Origin: Cristatella mucedo | Taxonomy: Eukaryota; Bryozoa; Phylactolaemata; Cristatellidae | Assembly: GCA_009760855.2 (NCBI GenBank) | Contig: WPIO01000021.1 | Span: forward strand, 1,896,001 to 1,960,000 | Direction: 5' to 3' | DNA length: 64,000 nt | Shown: piece after piece, positions 11,825 through 22,356 of the stretch | How the letters are laid out: every line of letters starts with the position of its first letter | Position numbering within the stretch: the first letter of the stretch is position 1 | Made by a program: the position numbers and the translations under genes | Notes under the pieces: generated by a model | The model's input: the letters and a program-made list of their open reading frames with translations, nothing else | Told to the model about the DNA's origin: nothing | Database searches by the model: none

Positions 11825-12060
11825 ATAATCATGCAGCCATATTCATTGCTAGCTGCAGAGAAAAAGTACATTTCTTCAGTGGTCCAGCTGAAACAGGGTT
11901 AAATTTGTGGGTGGCCTAGATCAAATCAGGTAGCTTGCTTAATTTTAGCGTGCCACCATGTTGGAAAGCTCATTATGTAAGACCTAAATTGAAGGTAAAA
12001 GCTAGCTGTGGAGCCAGTCTTCTTAATGAAGCATTCAAGAAGTAGTTAACAAATTGGTCA
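11825..12060 (-). repeat. LINE family B fragments, minus strand
   Basis: Two diverged stretches (CAGCCATATTCATTGCTAGC at 11833 and CCAGTCTTCTTAATGAAGC at 12014) match the minus-strand sequence of family B seen at 27660-28010. Confidence 0.55.
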
Positions 12061-12164
12061 CCTCAATAATGACTTGAGATTTATGGCAAAACTAAAACCT
12101 GTCTAGTCTTCGGAACCCGTGGCTCGTCGGAATCATTAGCTAATATGACCGCCACTATTTCCTG

Positions 12165-12365
12165 TCTAGCACAAATCAGACTCCGTGCCACCATGCAGCC
12201 TGGTGCAAACTCTGATAGGTCCACGCTGTCTATTAATCTGCAAGGCCCCCTGACCCTTGAAATTGCTGGCGACCGTGCCTTTAGTTAAAGCCTGGAAATC
12301 ACTATCGACGCACGTCACGTCTCCTGACATGGCAAAATTTAAGATGCAGCTTAACACGAACCTGT
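12165..12365 (+). repeat. worn LINE-A-like fragment
   Basis: The + strand shows a GDRAFS-like stretch, then AGCCTGGAAATCACTATCGA and CGCACGTCACGTCTCCTGAC, in the same order as the end of LINE-A ORFs elsewhere in the window. It ends about 130 bp before the transporter start codon. Confidence 0.55.
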
Positions 12366-12498
12366 AGGTACAGATTAGTAAGTTGATATATATTCTTCTT
12401 TTAGCTTATATGAAGTGTCTAGATATACATTCAATTGCCTAGTATGTAACGCAAAAATATGATGTATTGTAAATTCATTTGATTGAGGAAAGCAGGCA

Positions 12499-12790
12499 AT
12501 GTCACCTAAGGATGGGCCATCGACGCCCAACGTTAGCGAAACGCAAGCTCATGAGGATCAGGTCAGAGATGTACCGTCTGATGGCCGACAATCGACACCG
12601 GTGTCAGAACCACCTGACGGCGGGTGGGGCTGGATAGTCGTGGTGGCTTGCTTCATCAATGCCTTCCTGCTGGACGGTGTCCAGTACTCGTTTGGTACGT
12701 TCATGCACGACTATGCCGACCATTTCGGTGGTTCCATCTCTGAGACGAGTGCTCTGCTATCTGCTATGATCGGCTGCAGCTACCTTGTCG
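12499..12790 (+). CDS. MCT-type transporter, exon 1 (residues 1-97)
   Basis: Starts with ATG in AGCAGGCAATGT, with a stop 15 bases upstream in frame. A 37-residue polar tail precedes PPDGGWGW and helix 1 (about 46-68), with SFGTF matching the family's SFGVF. Ends in GTCG before donor GTGAGT. Confidence 0.93.
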
Positions 12791-15700
12791 GTGAGTGAAG
12801 CTCTAACCACTATCTTACAGTCCTCCAGAATATGATTGACATAACCATTTAGATCCGCAAGTCATGCCTACTGCTAAACCAGAAAATAAGCAATATAAAT
12901 ATATTTGACGCGAAATAGTTTTTCTTTTATAATAATAATGATGCTAGCTGATTCAGCAGCCTCTTTTGTATAGCGGCAGAAGAACCCTTAAGGCTATCAC
13001 CACCGCTTGCAGCGGCGATAAAGAATTACCCACCGCATGATTCGAACCCACGACCTCGGGGCCGAGGTCGTGAAAAGCAACCGCCTTACCTACTCAGCCA
13101 CCACAGCTCACCATTGCTTAGCTCCCTGACGGCCAGAGCCTTTACTGTCGGTGAACTGATAGTCCCTATTAGTTAGACAGCTTCATTCAGAGGTGAGACA
13201 GCGAAGGCAACGTAAACAGCTGTGAACATTCACACACACGCACACACACGCACACACACACACACACAAACACACACAAACACACACACACACACTCACA
13301 CACACTCACACACTCACACACACACTCACACACACACTCACACACACACATACACACACACACATACACACTCAGGCATACTGTACAAAGACATGCACAC
13401 AATACATTGCTCAACAAATTTCCCTCACTTTATCTCGGTCTTTTTTATTTTGATGACAGAGTAATTTGTAGCTCTAGCAGGCTTATTGTTGAATAAGCTC
13501 TTTGCATCCGCTTTCAAGTGAGAACGCTTTGAGATTAGAAAAAACGCCAAAATATGGATCTCATTAGAGTAGAACGGCTAAATTAGTTTACATGATTGTG
13601 ATATCGCGCCCATATACCCCAATTCTGTTCACTAAGGAATCCCGGCCTTAACGTCTAATCATCTGCAATCGATTCAAAACTCAGCAGCTCGTCTGGTCTG
13701 CGGTCAAAGCAAGCTGTATAGCATAGCTGCTATCTCTTTTTTCGGAGCTACATTGGATATCTGCCAGAGTTCAAGATCCCTCGTAACCGTATAGGTCACT
13801 TTGCTCACCTGCACTAGCTAACCTCATTGCTTATCCAGTGAGCTCTTGCATCACTCTCTCTCCGGCTTCCATTCGTCTTCCCGCCTCTCGCACTGAAACG
13901 AAAAAAAACTGATACAGTACTGGTGATGAGCGTTACAGCACTAATGATGAGCGGCAAATGTCCGAGATTTAAGGCTCCTTGAATTAACATTGCTTGCACG
14001 CTAGTCACAGAACTTGGCATAGTTATTTACAATCAAAGCGATAAGGCAAACTTGAAAGTGTTTAATTATTTTCTGTATGGCATTAATATATGGTCATGAA
14101 CTGCTAAGGACGTCAATTACATTCATCACGAGTCAAGATCTCAAGACCGAGAACTTCACAGTAGTGCCGCGAGAGAGTGGTTGCATGGAAAGGCAATCAA
14201 CCCTGCTAGAAGCTGACTTAAGTCACATTGTAAGATTGCAATTTGAAGTCAATTCAAGTCACAGCTACTTTCAATGGCAAATATAGCCGCCCAGACGACG
14301 TAATACAAACTAGGCGTATTGACCGGTTCAGACGGTTTTATTCTTTCTAACCGTGACTAGTACATTTTATAATATTTGTATTGTATGAAATACCTTTTTA
14401 GTAGGCTTCAAGTTGGTTGAATAATCGATGACAAGTTGCCACGTCTGTGCAACTTACCGTTCTATGTTCGCAGGACCTTTTAGCAGCGCACTAGCAGCTG
14501 CTAGAGGAATGAGAACTGTCGGTATAGCCGGATCGCTGACTGCCGGCGGCGCTCTTCTACTCAGCACGCTCTCGCCGAACCTCGAGTGCATGATCGTTTT
14601 GTACGGCGTCCTCGGAGGTTTGGATTGGCCCCTGTCGGGCAAAGCTGCTCGCCTGACCGGCCTCCCTGCTTTTAAGTGCTCAATGCCGCTGCTGCTGCTA
14701 AAACCTGATGCAAATTTTAAAATTGAGAATGAGCTTATAGCAAATGCCTAGTGCACAGCTTGCAAGTGCAAGTGCCCAAGGTAACCAAGTAGCTTTTATG
14801 GCACTACTCAACCGTATTTCTTAATATTATTTACTATGCAATATTGTTTCAGCTCCGTTGACAGCATGCAGTATAAATCTAATTCTTAGCAATCCTATTG
14901 CATTCATTACGAGTGCTTGCGGTATACATGCTCTGCTCGGTAAAAGATTCTTGCAAAATGGCCAACGGGTTGAGCAAACGCTCTCGACTCAAGTCACGGA
15001 GCAGAGATAGCATATTACAGACAGAGTGAAGAAGTTGTTTGAAATAAACTTAGCCAAACAGCAGCTAACTGTAGTTGTGGAAAAATTAAATACTCATCTT
15101 GGTGGCATAGTCAGTGCATAGGATGTATCTCGATACCCAGTAGGTAACAGACTCTTTTCTTTAAGTGTATCTCTTGCCGGACCAAGCAGAAAGACGTACA
15201 GTAAGACAGCCATAACAGTCACAGCAAAGATGTCCAAGATTGCACAAAATTAAAGTTTCAGCACGTTTGACGACGTGCATGTCAAAACCTATCAAACCAA
15301 AATCAGAAACAAACTAGAATAACTTTGTAAAAACAGAACTAAGCGTGCGCTTTAAATGTTCCTCTCTGAACCGTGCAGTAATAACCGAGTTATTGAATTT
15401 AGAAGGTTCAAAGTGAAATGGTCAATAAGCTGAGTATATGTCACAGGCATTTGCCTTAACAAACTTCGCACCCCTCGATCTACCTAGGCTCAGCAAGTTG
15501 GGACACAAGTCGAAAGCGATGCAGGGATCAGTAAATTTGTGATTTTTTGATATGCGGTTTTAAGATTGCACGCGGGTAAGACACGATTCGCAAGATAATT
15601 ACTTTGTTTTGCGTGGAATTCGTCAAAACATTCGATCAAATTGCTACCATGCTTGTTTTTGAGAGGGATCTCTAAACAAGTATTAGGTGGTGGACCAATT

Positions 15701-18700
15701 TTGTGACTATTTTCTTACCTTTCAACCTTTAGTTGCTGGTGCTGCCAACATTTCAACATCACACAATGCACGCTGCTCGGGAGCAGCAGCATGCCTGTAA
15801 TTTACAGTGCTAAGAGATTTACGCTGGCCGACCACGAAATGGGGGAATCTTGCGAAAGCACTTGAATTAGCCTATGGTGGTTAAACCGCTGGCTCGCTGG
15901 GTAGCTTTAGCTCCTCATTCATGCAAAGAGCTTCTAGGTTTTCGTATTTGTATTTTTACTTGTTACTAATGTATTAGTACACCGCTTAATGGAATTGCTT
16001 CACTAGAATACTAATACTAGTAATAGAATTTAAATACTGCTACTAATAATAATAAAATACTTTGATATCTCTTAATTAGAGCCAGTTCTTTCCATGAACA
16101 CTTACTTATACTGGACAGAGAGCGTCAATTTATTAGTGACAGCACCGGCTAATTCACAGGTTGAGAGCAAATGTGAATAACAGTAGGGATTTTAGCTCCC
16201 GTATTCAATAAGCACAATCCGTGGTTAATTACAGCAGTTAAACATGAGTGAAGGCTCAGATTTTGATTCCTGATGACTTAAATGAAGTCGGGTCATAAAA
16301 TAATTGAGAATAATAACGTTAATCGTGCAGAATGTGAGAATAGAAATAATGAAAGCAAATAATGGAGCAAATATTCTCAGGCGAGTATTCTAATTACTTT
16401 TTATGCAGAGTCTTCAGGCTTAACACGGTGCACAACATACTTGCATTACCACAAGCTCTCTCAAGCCTGGTGCGTACCACATGTTTCAGCCTTTTTATGC
16501 GCAATTCATTATCGATTAAGAAAAGGATGCTAATATTGACCACAATGCCACACAACCTAAAAATACGACTCACAGTTGTTGTGCATGTTGATATTATGAT
16601 GATTATTTAACGCTGATCTTGTAGGAATCGGTATCGGTCTAGCATACATGCCAGTATGCCTGAGCATTAGCCACTATTTTGACAAGAAGAAGTCCATTGC
16701 GTCCGGTCTTGCTTCGAGCGGTTCAGGAATGGGAGTCTTTGCATTTGGACCTCTCAGTCTGTACCTCCTTGAAACCTACGGCTGGAAAGGTGGACACTAC
16801 ATTATGGGTGAGCTGACAACCTTAATGACAGAGCACACATTAATATTTAGTTGGCTGCTCGCATCTTGTTGACCTATTGTGTTCCGCTGAACTTATTCCA
16901 ATAAGCTAAGTTCTGGCCCAAAGAATCCCCCTTGGTGAGCCGTGATGGCTCACTAGGTAAGGTGGTTGCTTTTCACGACCTCGGCCCCGAGGTCGTGGTT
17001 TCGCATCCTGTGGTTGGTGATCCTTTATCGCCACTGCAAGCGGTGGTGATAGCCGTCAAGGCTCTTCTGTCGCTATACAAAAAGAGGCTGTTAAATCAGC
17101 CGGTATTTATTTATTAGGCCTCAACTTGAGGTAAGTAGGGTCTTGAGAATCAATAATAATGCTTAGAAAATCAGCGTTCGGCAAACTATATTTTGTGTAC
17201 GTAACTGTACTCATTTACCGCAACAATTTGTTATCCCGAGTGATGTAGAAATATAGTCACTTACACATTTTTTACTTACAGTCACAATGGTCAGCCTTTG
17301 AGAAACTAGCAAAAGCATTGGCTGACGGTAATGAACTTTCCCCGTTGTAAGAAGTGCCTATTTCCGTCCTAGACTTGCTTGTCCTGTGCGTTCCTATCTT
17401 TTCCTGTCCTGTCTTGTCTAGTCCGGAGAGGCGATGTGACTGACCGAATGTCAGCTTCCAATTGCAGTTAACCTTACAGAAATAATCTATTCCTTCGCGA
17501 GTAAGTAGACAAGCAGTCGGAAAATAAATCTTGGCTTGAGAAAGTGACTGCCATTGAACACAAACTGTGGCAAGCGGCCACTGGTGAATAAGGTGCGACG
17601 CCCTCCAACAGGATGAGAGGAAAAAGTACACAGATCAAAGCTGAAACCTGCAGAGGAAAGACTACTCGAGGGTAGCTTTTTTTAACCGCCTTTGTGTTAC
17701 AGGCTGGATTACGCTTCGTCCATAAAATCCGAGGTTCGTCCGAACTATTGCTATACGGTCCAGATGGCTCAAGCACCGCAATCAATCTGAATGGCGAAAC
17801 GGCATTTATCATTTGTCTTGTAGGGTAAATTCAAGTGCGACATGCATGCTTTAGCGCACATTTGTGGAGATGCATATGTGGTAGACATCTCGCTCACGTA
17901 CAGATACGCATACGCTCATCGCCTCGAGGTCGAGGCGATGAGCAAAACGTTTCTAAAGGTATTACTCGGTTATCGATTGTCAAATAGGCTAGCATATCTT
18001 ACGAGGTACGTAACTCTGCCGTACCACAGGTGGACTCTTTAAAAGCCACCCTTGCCCTCTTTTTACATTGCACAGTGAGTGGCCTAACTTTTAACCCATA
18101 GACAAAATACCCTAGCAATTTGCCTGACGACTCCACAAAGCTAAGGGGGAAGTAACGAAACTACAGCTATTACTGAATCTTTAGAAATACTTCAGCTTGA
18201 TTTACATATAATACGTGACCAACTCACCCAACTAAAAATAACATATGCAATGCTCAATATTAATCCTTAAAAATGTAGAAAAAGTCATATGAGACGCTGC
18301 GAGGTAAAGTTCATCTAGGACCGCGTTAATCAGGCCATGGGCAGACATGGATGTAAACTTATAGGAAATGAACAAGCTGGGAACTGAGAAAGTTCCCAAA
18401 TTAAGCTGAATCGCAATCAAAGACGACTATCTGTTTAGGTGGGCCCTGGGACACGTGGACAAGGAGTCCTGTATTCATAGCTAGCTTTCATCAAACACCA
18501 TCACGACTATCCCCGCGAATGCTGTCCTTGCTAAACAAGCTTGAGCCATTCTTTTCCTTGCAGCTTGAAGTTCAAGGTGGCTAGTATTTTATTTTAACGG
18601 GCGCCCTTAGGTATCAGCCCGATCCAATTGAAATGTGCCAAGTTGCTTGCGATCATGAACAATTTAGCAAATGCTTGACGATACGTAGGACTAGAGCTTA

Positions 18701-19891
18701 CTGTTGCTAAGAGCCTGCAGGGCCGCTGGCTTGTTAATTGCAGGAGAAATGGTGAGCCCCAAGTTGATTGATTGCTTTGCAATCCTCCGGAGGAGGCACC
18801 TGTGCTTCGTTACTGAAGCTGGGTACATGTACGGTCTGCTGTCGCCCACTACATTGATGTTTACTATATGTTTGAGGGTTTACTGCTATGAACGTAAGCC
18901 GTTCAATGAGGAGTTCCGAACAGAGCCAGTCGCGCCTTTGCCTGCAAGGATATGCTTTACTAGTCACGTGAAACATTCTGTCTATTCGCAATCCATTTCA
19001 GCTGGCTTGCTCTTCAACTGTGTAGTCTTTACGAGCCTCTTGCGACCAATTCGCTCGTCGCATCGAAGTTCTCCACCATCTAAAGCTCCACCTTCCGGTA
19101 ACCAGCAGCCGCTGCATCCTGCCGTAAGGCCGACTCTTGCTAGCGGGCAGAGCGTGCAAGGTTCGTTCGTCATAGCTGGCCGGAGCTTGGTCGTACCAAA
19201 GAGCCAAGAGATCAGTTTCTACTTGTCCAGCCAACATGTCATACACGCTAGCGGACTGTGCGTCGAGCCGGGCCTGGTTCGCGAATGTGCCAGGGCTGCT
19301 GAGGCGAACGAGTTTTCCTATCAGACTCGAGGCGCCGAGGACTCCAATGAAGCTGGGGTTTCACCCAGCACTTCCTATAGCGAGGGCCGCAGCACCTGCT
19401 GCGGTGAAGGCGCAAGCAAGAGCGATCAGCTGCTGACGCTGGGGCAAGTAGAATGCTTCTCAGAAGCCATGGATTGCACGAGACACGGAATCCTGAATCC
19501 AGCTGAGGACAACACACACGGGAAGTCGCAGGGTCATGTTCTTAAATCCGATGGCAGCGGTAGCCTGGGCGAGTTCATCCTCGTCTCTCGGGAGTTACTA
19601 AAGGATCCCAGATTCTTCGTCATGACCGCTGGATGCTTTCTGCTGCTGGCTACATTTTTTATTCCCCACGGATTTGCCGGTGCTAGAGCCTTGTCACTGG
19701 GTTTCAGCAAGGAAGAAGCTGCAACCATAATTTCATTCCTCGGTGAGTCGTTGCCTTGTGTGAGCATGGGCATGGGCCTTTCGTACCGCCAGCCTCTCAG
19801 CGGATAGAGCCGACAGCCGTAGGCTCGGCCTTGGGTAATCAAATCAGTAAAGGTCAGAAAAATCACAGAAGATTGGACCACAAACGAGGAG

Positions 19892-19943
<52 letters not shown>

Positions 19944-19951
19944 ACACATAC

Positions 19952-19986
<35 letters not shown>

Positions 19987-21511
19987 GCGCATGCTTGCGC
20001 GAGCACATGAACACGGTCACATACATACACGCGAGCCCTCGCATCCACACTCACATGCACATGCTTTCTGTCTAGCATATGTAAAGTGCCTAGAAAGAGA
20101 TTAAGTTCTCTGAGGTCTCTGTGCAAATGTATCATTATTATCTTGGTTAAAGTTAGTGGCGCACTATTTCAAGAGCCTCACATACATAATAAGCCTTAAC
20201 CGCTATCACTAGCTCCTTTTGTGGGCATAATACAGGATCGCATACGCTAGAACGCACGCTAGAACGCGAACCCGCACCCGCTGTTGTGAAGAGAGAACAG
20301 CTCACCCCATAGGTTAAGACCCAGGTGCAGGCGTGAGCGTTTAAGGATTAACGGAATCCTATCTCTGCTCCTCATTAACCCCCTGTAAGGGTTGTAACCA
20401 TCGACAGTTTCCATCCGGTCCCTGGGCACCGAGCGTGTAAGCTTCTTAATCCCCAAAGAGCAGCCCGATCTCTCAGCTGTAATACTGTAATTCACTTTCT
20501 TCGAGCAGGGTGTGAACACTTTTTCAAGAAGGTCTTTTAAGTCTGCGCGGTTATTTTTCAGGCATTGCCAATTTGGTTGGTCGTCTAGCAGCGTCGGCGA
20601 TTGCTCAGATACGCTGCCTGGGTCCGCTACTTGTACACAATGCGATGCTGGCCATGGCAGGACTGGTCATGCTGGCGCTACCAAGCTGCAACACCTATGT
20701 TAGCATGGTGGCTTGCGTGGCAGGATACGGATTTTTAATTGGTAAGTAACTTTTCAGCTACTTACAGTAAGCGTAGGCAAGTGCCATGCAAAAACGAGCG
20801 TAAGCCTGGTGTCACTGTACGTGATGACTGCTAAATGCAATTGCAACACAGGCACGGAGTGCCGCTTAGCTGGACAGTGTCCTGCAACTTCCGTACGACT
20901 GAATGAAACTAAAGCTCACTCGTGCCTGCTAGTGGCTTCCACCTCTGTTAGAAAGATCAGAGTGAAATTAGCCAGTAACTGAATGGGTCACCAAAGGAAC
21001 GCATGAAGGCTCGCTTTGAGGATCCTACATTCCTCTCTTATTTCTTCCTGCTCTTGACAAGATTGCCGTATAATAACCTCGACAGTGTGCACCGCCGTCC
21101 AAGATAGCAAGCTTGTAGAAAACAAAGGAACATGAGCCTAATTTTTTGCCAAGACATGAAAATAAGAACCCGTCTATCAATCAGATCAATGGCTCTGAGA
21201 TACTCCCAGGACTGAAAATTACCTACAATTCAAAATATATAACGTAGCAAAAAATTACGTAAACCTGTTGTCATGAATCTCAAGTGTGCCATGTCGTTGT
21301 CAAAACCAAACCTCTCTTCCCATGACACCTCGGTGAGTGCGGCCTGTTGGAAGGAGATAAGTTTTATTCTCAACTCGCCCGAACGTTATAGGAATAACAA
21401 TATAAGAAGACAGGTCAGTGTAAGAGGTAAGACATTTAAACTTAGCTTTAGGTAAGATCTTTTGAACCTGGCAAGTAGTTTGGTGTTTTGGTTGAGAAAG
21501 AAAGATAGAGC

Positions 21512-21584
<73 letters not shown>

Positions 21585-22304
21585 AGTGAGAGGAAGAGAG
21601 ACAAAGAGAGCGAGAAAGCCCAATTTCCCAAAGTTCAGGGAATTCATGAACTGTTTAAGGGCTTTAAGCTGCCACAAACCTAAACAAAATATAGACATGT
21701 TGAGGCTTGAAAAACTCCGGGAGTTATCGTTATAGTTACATTTTTATAGCCAGAATCTTTGCAGATTTACGGCAGTTGTTGAACTATATTAGTTGCACGG
21801 TTCTGCAGCTGCTAAGCTGTGAGAGGCGGGGGGGGGGGGGGGAGGAGGTAGCTGGGTGGGGGCAGCGGCGGGGGGGGGGGGGGGCGCCTGCAGTGAGGAC
21901 TTGGGAGTGATTCTGCATTAATATTTGTCACACTCAGAAATAACGTCAAATACCTATTGTTAGATTAAACAGCCTCTGATATATAGCAGCACCAGTGCCT
22001 TAAAAGCTTTTGCCCCCTCACTTCAAACTTTAATTGCTAATTTGCGTAAGACCCGAACCCTGAAGCTGAGTCGCAATCAGGTAGCACCTTCACCAAAGCA
22101 AACACCATTTTGATAATTACTTGTATAGACAATTCAATAGCTGCGTTATATATAGGTGAAAAAGAGCCGTGATGAGTAGCTTGCTGATAGCAATACAGTT
22201 ATGCCCACTGCTAAAAGCTAAAAGCCGCGACCTGGAAGTGAAGAGGGAGCACCTTATCCCTCGGCTAATACCGAGGGGTAATATATTTCAATATATATAC
22301 ACAC

Positions 22305-22356
<52 letters not shown>

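Larger units (their letters stand above)
12791..14473 (+). other. intron 1 of the transporter gene
   Basis: Phase 1, GTGAGT...TTCGCAG. It holds a minus-strand SINE, a CA microsatellite and a worn LINE-A-like piece near 13640-13790 (+ frame reads [13 protein letters not shown]). No coding exon recognised within it. Confidence 0.8.
19743..20561 (+). other. intron 4 of the transporter gene
   Basis: Phase 1, 819 bp. Holds a CA microsatellite and a LINE-A tail. The rest is unremarkable. Confidence 0.75.

Noticed and set aside
13187-13464. Frames of His-Thr and Cys-Val repeats
   Set aside because: Translations of the CA microsatellite.
18704-19001. Open frame continuing upstream of exon 4
   Set aside because: The acceptor CATTTCAG at 18994-19001 and the phase-1 join to exon 3 reproduce the MCT family sequence exactly. 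The upstream part has no family similarity.
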